A stretch of 8,811 bases of DNA, from positions 1-8,811 of the forward strand of contig CALDMO010000044.1 in the NCBI GenBank assembly GCA_937915375.1, written 5' to 3'. Under the pieces are notes generated by a model. It saw only the letters and a list, made by a program, of their open reading frames with translations. It was not told where the DNA came from and searched no databases. A program made the position numbers and the translations under genes. How positions within the stretch are numbered: position 1 is the first letter of the stretch; each line of letters starts with the position of its first letter. Shown here piece by piece: positions 1-5,511 of this stretch. The DNA is from an uncultured Marvinbryantia sp. (GTDB lineage: Bacteria > Bacillota > Clostridia > Lachnospirales > Lachnospiraceae).

Positions 1-59
1 TGTCCGATGGTACCAATGTTACAATGCGGTTTGGTTCTTTCAAATTTAGCCTTTGCCAT
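1..59 (-). CDS. tuf: Elongation factor Tu, N-terminal fragment (runs off the left edge)
   Basis: EF-Tu is the cytoplasmic GTPase that carries aminoacyl-tRNA to the ribosomal A site. Only the first 19 codons are here, reading MAKAKFERTKPHCNIGTIG. This is the conserved EF-Tu N-terminus leading into the GHVDHGKT P-loop, which lies beyond the edge. The ATG is preceded by AAGGAGG (complement of 69-75) at good spacing, which fixes the start. It follows fusA on the same strand after 175 nt, as expected for the last gene of the str operon. A separate promoter in that gap suggests expression both by readthrough from rpsL and from its own start site. The fragment is too short to show anything about GTPase function or antibiotic-binding residues, but the identity is secure from the N-terminus plus context. 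Confidence 0.95.
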   Translation of the reverse strand, partial: MAKAKFERTKPHCNIGTIG

Positions 60-126
60 TGTGAATTTCCTCCTTAAAAATGTACGCTTTACGCGCTTTT
101 CTTTATTCGTTGATATTTCAACAGGC

Positions 127-156
127 TATCTCTGATTATATTTCAAATCAGAGATA
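127..156. repeat. 11-bp inverted repeat overlapping the tuf promoter
   Basis: The arms TATCTCTGATT (127-137) and AATCAGAGATA (146-156) are exact reverse complements around an 8-base centre. The dyad covers the -10 hexamer and most of the -10/-35 spacer of the tuf promoter. It could be an operator, or an RNA hairpin formed only in transcripts reading through from fusA, because the tuf start site lies at its edge. No run of U follows it on the minus strand, so it is not a normal intrinsic terminator. Confidence 0.6.
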
Positions 157-163
157 TTTTCAA
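135..163 (-). promoter_or_regulatory. Sigma-A type promoter for tuf
   Basis: On the minus strand TTGAAA (158-163) and a perfect TATAAT (135-140) are separated by exactly 17 bp. Transcription would begin near 128, leaving a leader of about 70 nt before the tuf ATG at 59. EF-Tu is needed in large excess over EF-G, so an internal promoter between fusA and tuf makes biological sense. Seen directly: the hexamers and spacing. Inferred: activity. Confidence 0.75.
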
Positions 164-192
164 GCCTATTTTACAAATAAATACAATCTTAC

Positions 193-233
193 TGCCTATT
201 TCAGGCATTTTCAGCACATTTTATATCTGAAAA
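193..233. other. Two small hairpins in the fusA-tuf gap
   Basis: Just after the fusA stop there are two adjacent inverted repeats: TTTTCAG/CTGAAAA (208-214 with 227-233, 7 bp) and TGCCT/AGGCA (193-197 with 203-207, 5 bp). In the direction of fusA transcription neither is followed by a convincing U-run, so I do not call a terminator. They may serve as 3' mRNA stabilisers or processing sites between fusA and tuf. Evidence is limited to base pairing. Confidence 0.35.
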
Positions 234-234
234 T

Positions 235-2352
235 TTATTTAGCTTTTGCGCTCAGTACTTTTTCCATTACAGATTTCGGTACCGGCTCATATTTTTCAAA
301 GAACATTGAGTAGTTACCGCGTCCCTGTGTCTTAGAACGAAGGTCTGTAGAATAACCGAACATCTCAGCAAGCGGAACATATCCACGAACCATCTTGCCG
401 CCGCCGATATCTTCCATACCCTCGATACGTCCACGACGAGAGTTGATATCACCGATAACGTCACCCATATATTCTTCCGGCATCGTTACCTCAACCTTCA
501 TGATCGGCTCAAGAAGGATTGCGTCACCTTTCTTCATTGCATCCTTAAATGCCATAGAACCAGCAATATGGAATGCCATTTCAGAAGAATCGACTTCATG
601 GTAAGAACCGTCGTATACATTTGCATGAACACCCAGTACCGGGAATCCACCAAGGATACCAGCTTTTGCAGCCTCTTCAATACCTTCGCCTACTGCCGGA
701 ATATATTCCTTCGGAATAGCTCCGCCGACAACAGTGGATTCAAATTTGAAGGTTTCTTCACCATTCGGATCCATCGGTGTGAAGATAACTTTACAGTGAC
801 CATACTGACCACGTCCACCGGACTGTTTTGCGTATTTGCTGTCAACTGTAACTTCTTTCGTAAAGGTTTCTTTGTAAGCAACCTGCGGTGCGCCTACGTT
901 TGCCTCTACCTTGAACTCACGGAGCAAACGGTCAACGATAATTTCCAGATGGAGTTCACCCATACCAGCGATGATAGTCTGTCCTGTTTCATGATTTGTA
1001 TGAGCACGGAAGGTCGGGTCTTCTTCTGCAAGTTTTGCAAGAGCTTCACCCATCTTGCCCTGTCCTGCTTTTGTCTTCGGCTCGATTGCCAGCTCGATAA
1101 CCGGTTCCGGGAATTCCATGGATTCCAGAATAACCGGATGCTGTTCATCACAAAGTGTATCACCAGTACCTGTAGTTTTAAAACCAACAGCAGCAGCGAT
1201 ATCTCCGGAATAAACCTTGTCAAGCTCTGCTCTCTTATTTGCATGCATCTGAAGGATACGTCCTACACGCTCTTTCTTTCCTTTTGTAGAGTTCAGAACA
1301 TAGGAACCGGAGTTCATTGTACCTGAATACACACGGAAGAATGCCAGCTTACCAACAAACGGGTCAGCCATGATCTTGAATGCAAGTGCGGAGAACGGTT
1401 CATCATCAGAAGAATGTCTCTCAACTTCATTTCCGTCCATGTCGGTTCCCTTAATAGCCGGGATGTCGACCGGAGACGGCATGAATTCGATAACAGCATC
1501 CAGAAGTTTCTGAACACCTTTGTTTCTATAAGCAGTACCGCAGCATACCGGAACAGCAGTACACTCGCAAGTACCCTTTCTCAGAGCTGCCTTCAGAGCG
1601 TCTACGGACGGTTCTTCACCTTCCAGATACTCCATCATCAGATCATCATCCAGTTCACAGATTTTCTCTACTAATTCTGTACGATACAGCTCTGCGTCTT
1701 CCTGCATATCTTCCGGAATATCTACGATAGAGATATCATCACCCTTATCATCATTGTAGATATATGCCTTCATTTCAAACAGATCGATGATTCCCTTGAA
1801 ATCATCTTCTTTTCCGATCGGGAGCTGAATGCAGATTGCATTCTTACCCAGACGGTTCTTAATCTGTTCTACTGCGCCGTAGAAATTTGCGCCCATGATA
1901 TCCATCTTATTGATGAATGCCATACGCGGTACATTGTATGTGTCAGCCTGACGCCATACGTTTTCTGACTGCGGTTCTACACCGCCTTTTGCACAGAATA
2001 CACCGACAGCACCGTCAAGTACACGAAGGGAACGCTCAACCTCTACCGTAAAGTCAACGTGTCCCGGAGTGTCAATGATATTGATACGATGTTCCAGGGC
2101 ACCCGGCTTCGCTTTGCAGTTTTCCTGCAGTGTCCAATGACAGGTAGTAGCTGCGGAAGTGATTGTGATACCTCTTTCCTGCTCCTGTTCCATCCAGTCC
2201 ATGGTAGCAGTACCTTCGTGAGTATCACCGATTTTATAGTTTACACCAGTATAATACAGGATACGCTCTGTTGTGGTAGTTTTACCAGCATCGATATGAG
2301 CCATAATACCAATATTTCTGGTTCTCTCCAGTGGATATTCTCTTCCAGCCAA
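235..2352 (-). CDS. fusA: Elongation factor G
   Basis: EF-G is the cytoplasmic GTPase that drives ribosomal translocation and, with RRF, ribosome recycling. The 705-aa product has the G-domain motifs AHIDAGKT (residues 18-25), the switch region RGITIT (60-65), DTPGH (94-98) and NKMD (148-151). Beyond these lie domain II (PFVGKLAFFRVYSG), the long domain IV with GGRGQYGHC, and the C-terminal RGRIEGME and GRGNYSMFF segments of domain V. Length is close to the usual 690-705 aa. The start is TTG at 2350-2352: AGGAGG lies 8 nt upstream, there is no in-frame ATG between it and the rpsG stop, and MAGREYPLERTRNIG is a normal EF-G N-terminus. It lies 15 nt after rpsG, and its ribosome-binding site directly abuts the rpsG stop, so translation is probably coupled. 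No frameshift or missing motif is visible. Confidence 0.98.
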   Translation of the reverse strand: MAGREYPLERTRNIGIMAHIDAGKTTTTERILYYTGVNYKIGDTHEGTATMDWMEQEQERGITITSAATTCHWTLQENCKAKPGALEHRINIIDTPGHVDFTVEVERSLRVLDGAVGVFCAKGGVEPQSENVWRQADTYNVPRMAFINKMDIMGANFYGAVEQIKNRLGKNAICIQLPIGKEDDFKGIIDLFEMKAYIYNDDKGDDISIVDIPEDMQEDAELYRTELVEKICELDDDLMMEYLEGEEPSVDALKAALRKGTCECTAVPVCCGTAYRNKGVQKLLDAVIEFMPSPVDIPAIKGTDMDGNEVERHSSDDEPFSALAFKIMADPFVGKLAFFRVYSGTMNSGSYVLNSTKGKKERVGRILQMHANKRAELDKVYSGDIAAAVGFKTTGTGDTLCDEQHPVILESMEFPEPVIELAIEPKTKAGQGKMGEALAKLAEEDPTFRAHTNHETGQTIIAGMGELHLEIIVDRLLREFKVEANVGAPQVAYKETFTKEVTVDSKYAKQSGGRGQYGHCKVIFTPMDPNGEETFKFESTVVGGAIPKEYIPAVGEGIEEAAKAGILGGFPVLGVHANVYDGSYHEVDSSEMAFHIAGSMAFKDAMKKGDAILLEPIMKVEVTMPEEYMGDVIGDINSRRGRIEGMEDIGGGKMVRGYVPLAEMFGYSTDLRSKTQGRGNYSMFFEKYEPVPKSVMEKVLSAKAK

Positions 2353-2367
2353 GGTATATTCCTCCTA

Positions 2368-2838
2368 TTAGAATCTGTAATGAGCGAAAGCTTTGTTTGC
2401 TTCTGCCATTTTGTGCATGTCTTCTTTTCTCTTTACAGATGCGCCTGTGTTGTTTGCTGCATCCATAATTTCATTCGCCAGTCTTTCTTCCATAGTCTTC
2501 TCGCCTCTTTTGCGGGAGAACATAGTCATCCAGCGAAGAGCCAGCGCCTGACGGCGATCTGCTCTAACCTCGATCGGTACCTGATAAGTCGCACCGCCGA
2601 TACGTCTTGCTTTTACTTCAAGAACCGGCATAATATTGTTCATTGCTTCTTCAAATACTTCGATAGCCGGTTTTCCGGTTTTCTCAGTTACTTTTTCAAA
2701 AGCTCCGTATACAATCTTCTGAGCTACGCCCTTCTTACCATCTAACATGATGTTATTGATAAGCTTAGTAACCACTTTATTATTGTACATCGGATCTGCT
2801 AATACGTCTCTTTTCTGAGTATGTCCTTTACGTGGCAC
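2368..2838 (-). CDS. rpsG: 30S ribosomal protein S7
   Basis: S7 is a primary binder of the 3' major domain of 16S rRNA and organises the 30S head near the E site. The 156-aa product has the standard length and conserved blocks: PRKGHTQKRDVLADP at the N-terminus, then ARRIGGATYQVP, SRKRGEKTMEERLANE, and the C-terminal HKMAEANKAFAHYRF. The start is GTG (2836-2838), preceded by AAGGAGG 8-9 nt upstream. The reading frame stays open upstream to an ATG at 3012, giving a 214-aa version. That extension is not S7-like, lies over a run of palindromes and has no comparable ribosome-binding site, so I reject it. In E. coli S7 represses its own operon by binding the rpsL-rpsG gap; here that gap is much longer and structured, but regulation by S7 is not shown. 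Confidence 0.97.
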   Translation of the reverse strand: MPRKGHTQKRDVLADPMYNNKVVTKLINNIMLDGKKGVAQKIVYGAFEKVTEKTGKPAIEVFEEAMNNIMPVLEVKARRIGGATYQVPIEVRADRRQALALRWMTMFSRKRGEKTMEERLANEIMDAANNTGASVKRKEDMHKMAEANKAFAHYRF

Positions 2839-2889
2839 GTTACTTCCCTCCTTAATATTGTTTTCTGATTGGAACAGCGGATAAACGGG

Positions 2890-3005
2890 AAAATGTTTTT
2901 GCAAGCTCGCTTGCGTAAAAACATTTTTTTGTTTAGCCATTGGGGCGACAGCCCCAAGCGAGAAACAGCTCCCAGCTGTTTCGAGCTCGGCTGTTCTTTC
3001 AGCCG
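2890..3005. repeat. Cluster of four tandem hairpins
   Basis: Four inverted repeats follow each other with almost no gap. First, AAAATGTTTTTGCAAGC (2890-2906) pairs with 2909-2927, which carries a 2-base bulge. Second, TTGGGGC (2940-2946) pairs with GCCCCAA (2951-2957) around GACA. Third, GAAACAGCT (2962-2970) pairs with AGCTGTTTC (2974-2982) around CCC. Fourth, CGGCTG (2988-2993) pairs with CAGCCG (3000-3005). The palindrome CGAGCTCG (2982-2989) links the last two. On the plus strand the first hairpin runs into seven T residues, but no plus-strand gene precedes it. The density of perfect pairing suggests a repeat element or a structured RNA rather than chance. Confidence 0.7.
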
Positions 3006-3048
3006 TCCTCACAGAATGATTAATTCATCGGTACTCACATGTGTCGTT

Positions 3049-3123
3049 CTAATGTGTTCGCACTCTAGGACTTCTATTTTCAACCTGCAACCACCTGGTA
3101 AATAGAATCCCGGCACTAATTAG
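3049..3123. repeat. Large two-part stem-loop in the rpsL-rpsG spacer
   Basis: The inner stem TTCTATTT (3072-3079) with AAATAGAA (3100-3107) is continued by GGA (3068-3070) with TCC (3108-3110) across one bulged base. An outer stem pairs CTAATGTG (3049-3056) with CAC and ATTAG (3114-3116 and 3119-3123) across a 2-base bulge. The 20-base apical loop contains ACC and GGT pieces that could pair further. Interrupted stems of this kind are typical of structured RNA. I do not recognise a named family. Confidence 0.5.
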
Positions 3124-3279
3124 TTCTGTTTGTGATACGATTGTGTTACTTTGTTTGTTCACTCGAAAATCCAATTCCTTCGCGTTTGCACGCTTACACA
3201 CTTAGTGATTTTCTCATGATTACTCGGGTTGAAAACAAATGCTCCCTTCGTTCGCGTTTGTTTCCCTTCCTCTCATTTC

Positions 3280-3702
3280 TTATTTCTTAGCGTCTTTCGG
3301 TCTCTTTGCTCCATATTTGGAACGAGCCTGTCTTCTCTTAGCAACACCTGCGGTATCCAGTGTACCACGAACGATATGATATCTGGTACCCGGAAGGTCC
3401 TTTACTCTACCGCCACGGATCAGAACAACACTATGCTCCTGCAGATTGTGTCCTTCACCTGGAATGTAGCTGGTTACTTCAATGTTATTTGACAGACGTA
3501 CTCTGGCGATCTTACGAAGAGCTGAGTTCGGCTTTTTCGGTGTAGCAGTTTTAACTGCTGTACAAACACCTCTTTTCTGCGGTGCAGATACATCCGTGCT
3601 TTTTTTCTTCAGAGAGTTGTAACCTTTCTGAAGTGCCGGTGCAGTAGATTTCTGAGTAGATGTCTGTCTGCCTTTTCTTACTAACTGGTTAAATGTTGGC
3701 AT
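3280..3702 (-). CDS. rpsL: 30S ribosomal protein S12
   Basis: S12 lies at the 30S decoding centre, where it monitors codon-anticodon pairing and is the classical site of streptomycin-resistance mutations. The 140-aa product is full length. It shows PTFNQLVRKGR at the start, the Firmicutes-type basic insertion between residues about 20 and 40, PQKRGVCTAV, TPKKPNSALRK (residues 54-64), GEGHNLQEHSV and RGGRVKDLPG. The two lysines whose substitution usually gives resistance (here K56 and K101) are both present, so the protein looks wild type for streptomycin. The ATG at 3700-3702 is preceded by AGGAGG (complement of 3711-3716). It is the first gene of the str operon, with a near-consensus promoter upstream, and is divergent from the VanZ-like gene. 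rpsG follows after an unusually long gap. Confidence 0.98.
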   Translation of the reverse strand: MPTFNQLVRKGRQTSTQKSTAPALQKGYNSLKKKSTDVSAPQKRGVCTAVKTATPKKPNSALRKIARVRLSNNIEVTSYIPGEGHNLQEHSVVLIRGGRVKDLPGTRYHIVRGTLDTAGVAKRRQARSKYGAKRPKDAKK

Positions 3703-3746
3703 TCCTTTTACCTCCTGTGTTATTCCCTATGGGTTGTGGTTGCCGA

Positions 3747-3774
3747 TTATTCATCAACTGAATAACAGTATTCA
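3747..3774 (-). promoter_or_regulatory. Mutually exclusive hairpins in the rpsL leader
   Basis: Reading the minus strand, TGAATA (3769-3774), TTATTCA (3759-3765) and TGAATAA (3747-3753) occur in a row, separated by 4- to 5-base loops. The middle segment can pair with the upstream copy (6 bp, loop CTGT) or with the downstream copy (7 bp, loop GTTGA), but not both at once. The element lies inside the roughly 100-nt leader, about 30 nt before the ribosome-binding site. A switching role is inference; the pairing potential is seen. Confidence 0.4.
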
Positions 3775-3810
3775 TGCACAAAAAAACTCTGTTCCTTTGC
3801 ACACGACATC

Positions 3811-3839
3811 AGTATACGTGGAATCCCTGTTTCTGTCAA
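3811..3839 (-). promoter_or_regulatory. Strong sigma-A promoter of the str operon
   Basis: On the minus strand a perfect TTGACA (3834-3839) and TATACT (3811-3816) are separated by 17 bp. A tract of A residues just upstream of the -35 (complement of 3842-3848) could act as an UP element. Transcription should start near 3804, giving a leader of about 100 nt before rpsL. This is the best promoter match in the window, as expected for a ribosomal protein operon. Confidence 0.85.
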
Positions 3840-3878
3840 GATTTTTTTGTACAATCCCTTAGAATTTTCTTAAGTACA

Positions 3879-3907
3879 TAGACATCATCCATTTCCTATG
3901 CTATGAT
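3879..3907 (+). promoter_or_regulatory. Promoter of the VanZ-like gene
   Basis: TAGACA (3879-3884, one mismatch to TTGACA) and TATGAT (3902-3907) are separated by 17 bp. The start site would be near 3914, about 44 nt before the ATG at 3958. A CATAAT at 3914-3919 is an alternative -10 but has no good -35. The -35 element lies 40 bp from that of the divergent rpsL promoter, so the two polymerases would bind back to back. Confidence 0.6.
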
Positions 3908-3957
3908 ACAAAGCATAATTTAAGCACCTATATCGTATTCTATTTTCAGGAGGTATT

Positions 3958-4773
3958 ATGTTTGTACGAATTTTTCTAAAACCACTTTCATTTATACCGG
4001 CCCTGCTTCTGATGTATATGATCTATAATTTTTCGGCGCAGACTGGAGACATCTCCTCACAGCTCAGCTATAAAGTCAGTTACAAACTCGTCGAAACCGC
4101 TGATATGATATTAGAAACAAACATGGAAGATTGGGAGATTGAAAGCTGGTCCTACCGTATCCACGGTTTTACTCGGAAACTGGCACACATGGCCGAATAC
4201 TTTGCCCTTGCTGTCGCAATTTCCTTTCCATTATATGTATATGGTATCCGCGGTATCTGGCTAATGTTTCTTGCCGGACTGATTTGTGTGGCTTTTGCCT
4301 GTGGGGATGAGTATCACCAATCTTTTGTTGACGGACGTGGGCCTTCCAAACGCGATGTATTCATTGACAGTTTCGGCGCTTTTTGGGGAATTGTGCTGGT
4401 AAGAATTGTCGGCTGGACAGGCCGCAAAACCATCTTTCGGCCTTTTGCCAAAAAGAAAAAACAGAAAGTAAAAAAGGGAACATATTATGAAGCCGGTTAT
4501 CCGCAGGAAAACTCAAATTTCCGGCAGACGTATCCGTATCCTCAGGGCAATCCGAATATTTCCCGCCAGCCGTCTGCCAGATCAATCAATTCGCCGGAGT
4601 CTTCACCGTATTGGCATCAAATGGAACAGCTTTACGGCAAAGATACACCTGCCACACAGGAAACAAAAGTTTATTTGCAGAAACCCTATGTATCTCAGGA
4701 CACGCGCGTCTATCCGTCACCAATGGCAGAAAATAAACCTTCAAACACCGACACTGATTCATATAACCAATAA
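3958..4773 (+). CDS. VanZ-like family membrane protein with polar C-terminal tail
   Basis: The product (271 aa) matches the VanZ-like domain family. VanZ itself gives low-level teicoplanin resistance by an unknown mechanism, and most family members have no known function. Signature segments are RKLAHMAEYF (73-82), DEYHQSF (117-123), GRGPSKRDV (126-134) and IDSFGAFWG (136-144). Hydrophobic stretches near residues 10-26, 80-96, 99-116 and 138-153 suggest four membrane spans. From about residue 160 a Lys-rich stretch (KKKKQKVKK) leads into a tail of about 100 residues rich in Tyr, Pro, Gln, Ser and Asn, probably disordered and, by the positive-inside rule, cytoplasmic. Typical single-domain members end soon after the last span, so the tail is extra. 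AGGAGG lies 4 nt before the ATG. It stands alone between divergent rpsL and a converging operon, with its own promoter and terminator. There is no sign of a vancomycin cluster, so a resistance role should not be assumed. Confidence 0.9.
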   Translation: MFVRIFLKPLSFIPALLLMYMIYNFSAQTGDISSQLSYKVSYKLVETADMILETNMEDWEIESWSYRIHGFTRKLAHMAEYFALAVAISFPLYVYGIRGIWLMFLAGLICVAFACGDEYHQSFVDGRGPSKRDVFIDSFGAFWGIVLVRIVGWTGRKTIFRPFAKKKKQKVKKGTYYEAGYPQENSNFRQTYPYPQGNPNISRQPSARSINSPESSPYWHQMEQLYGKDTPATQETKVYLQKPYVSQDTRVYPSPMAENKPSNTDTDSYNQ

Positions 4774-4785
4774 ACCCTTTCGTTT

Positions 4786-4836
4786 AAAAACAGAGAGCCG
4801 ATCACGCGTAAAATGTGATCTGCTCCCTGTTTTTTT
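4786..4836. terminator. Intrinsic terminator between converging genes
   Basis: AAAAACAG (4786-4793) pairs with CTGTTTTT (4828-4835), GAG (4795-4797) with CTC (4823-4825) and GATCAC (4800-4805) with GTGATC (4815-4820), closing on a 9-base loop. On the plus strand it ends in seven T residues, a clear terminator 13 nt after the VanZ-like stop. On the minus strand the five A residues at 4786-4790 give a short U-run, so it can also end the operon whose last gene stops at 4840. Confidence 0.85.
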
Positions 4837-4839
4837 CTC

Positions 4840-5460
4840 TTATCGTAAATGTTCTTTTAAATCCTCATCCTCAAACTCAAACAAACATCGTTCATATGCA
4901 TTGATGATATTTGTTTCTTCATATTTATCATAACGCTTAAACTGTCTACCATAAGACATATGCACATGACCGTGAATAAAAAAACGCGGTTTATATTTAT
5001 CCATCAAAAAAATAAAATCCTGAAATCCCTGATGCGGCAAATCTCTTCCGTCATTCACCTGATAAGCCGGAGAATGTGTCAGAAGAATGTCAAAACCGCG
5101 TTTGCGGAACAGCTTAAACCTCAGCTTTTTCACTCGTTTGTGCATCTCTTTATCTGTGTACTGGTGTCCGCCGGGTCGGTAACGCATAGAACCTCCCAAT
5201 CCTAATATCCGCACGCCACGATATTCATAAATATCATCTTCTATGCAAATACATCCCTCCGGCGGTTTTCTTGCGTACTTATCATCATGGTTACCATGTA
5301 CATAAAGTACAGGCACATTGCTCATCGTTACCAGAAAAGACAAATATTCCGGCTTTAAATCTCCAGCGGAAAGAATCAGATCCACATCCTGCAGTTTATC
5401 TTTTTCAAAGAAATCCCACAGATATTTTGATTCCTCATCCGCTATTGCTAATATTTTCAT
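4840..5460 (-). CDS. Metallophosphoesterase (calcineurin-like) with altered first motif
   Basis: This is a cytoplasmic 206-aa protein of the calcineurin-like metallophosphoesterase superfamily, two-metal hydrolases of phosphomonoesters or phosphodiesters. Visible motifs are D8, GD at 33-34, GNHD at 56-59, H129 in LLTHSP, and GHVH at 164-167. The usual first motif DxH reads DEE (D8-E9-E10), so the His that normally helps bind a metal is replaced by Glu; activity may be changed or Glu may substitute. There is no signal peptide or membrane segment. I chose the ATG at 5458-5460 because MKILAIAD starts the fold's first strand and AAAGGAA precedes it; the frame remains open to an ATG at 5496, but that start has no ribosome-binding site. 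It lies 51 nt after the BMP-domain gene with no terminator between them, so it is probably cotranscribed. Substrate unknown. Confidence 0.85.
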   Translation of the reverse strand: MKILAIADEESKYLWDFFEKDKLQDVDLILSAGDLKPEYLSFLVTMSNVPVLYVHGNHDDKYARKPPEGCICIEDDIYEYRGVRILGLGGSMRYRPGGHQYTDKEMHKRVKKLRFKLFRKRGFDILLTHSPAYQVNDGRDLPHQGFQDFIFLMDKYKPRFFIHGHVHMSYGRQFKRYDKYEETNIINAYERCLFEFEDEDLKEHLR

Positions 5461-5511
5461 GTAAATCGTATTCCTTTCCGGGCAGCAAGCAGCCATTTCG
5501 CTGCCAATCTA

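Larger units (their letters stand above)
2839..3279. other. Long hairpin-rich rpsL-rpsG intercistronic spacer
   Basis: These 441 nt separate two genes that are normally close together within one operon. I see no conserved protein in any frame, no convincing promoter for rpsG and no minus-strand terminator. The rpsG-proximal third holds four consecutive hairpins (2890-3005), the middle a larger two-part stem-loop (3049-3123), and the rpsL-proximal part weaker pairings. Among the weaker ones are AAACAAA (3234-3240 region) with TTTGTTT (3257-3263 region), and GATTTTC with GAAAATC. The ribosome-binding site of rpsG sits at its 2839-2855 end. It may be an inserted palindromic repeat family, an mRNA processing or control element, or both. 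Confidence 0.6.

Noticed and set aside
568..1326. Open reading frame of 252 codons on the plus strand opposite fusA
   Set aside because: It is fully antisense to EF-G, and the Cys/Phe/Ser-rich product shows no known motif; it is a shadow of biased codon use.
2059..2745. Open reading frame of 228 codons on the plus strand opposite rpsG and the start of fusA
   Set aside because: It is antisense to two conserved genes, its composition (many Cys, Phe, Ser) is typical of a reverse-frame shadow, and it has no ribosome-binding site or recognisable domain.
2890..2930. Hairpin followed by seven T residues as a plus-strand terminator
   Set aside because: No plus-strand gene precedes it, and in the direction of the operon it lacks a U-run. 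It is better treated as one of a palindrome cluster.
2839..3012. N-terminal extension of rpsG to an ATG at 3012 (214 aa in total)
   Set aside because: The added residues are unlike S7, translate a cluster of palindromes, and lack a ribosome-binding site. The GTG at 2838 has a strong one and gives the normal 156-aa protein.
3958..4773. Glycopeptide resistance gene
   Set aside because: Only the VanZ-like domain is shared. No vanA/H/X/R/S-type genes are present and the context is housekeeping.
4487..4933. Plus-strand frame of 148 codons overlapping the VanZ-like tail
   Set aside because: It runs out of frame through the VanZ-like gene, its terminator and the antisense end of the phosphoesterase; no domain or ribosome-binding site.
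5461..5496. Longer phosphoesterase start at 5496
   Set aside because: It adds 12 residues that do not fit the fold and lacks a ribosome-binding site, whereas the ATG at 5460 has AAAGGAA upstream.
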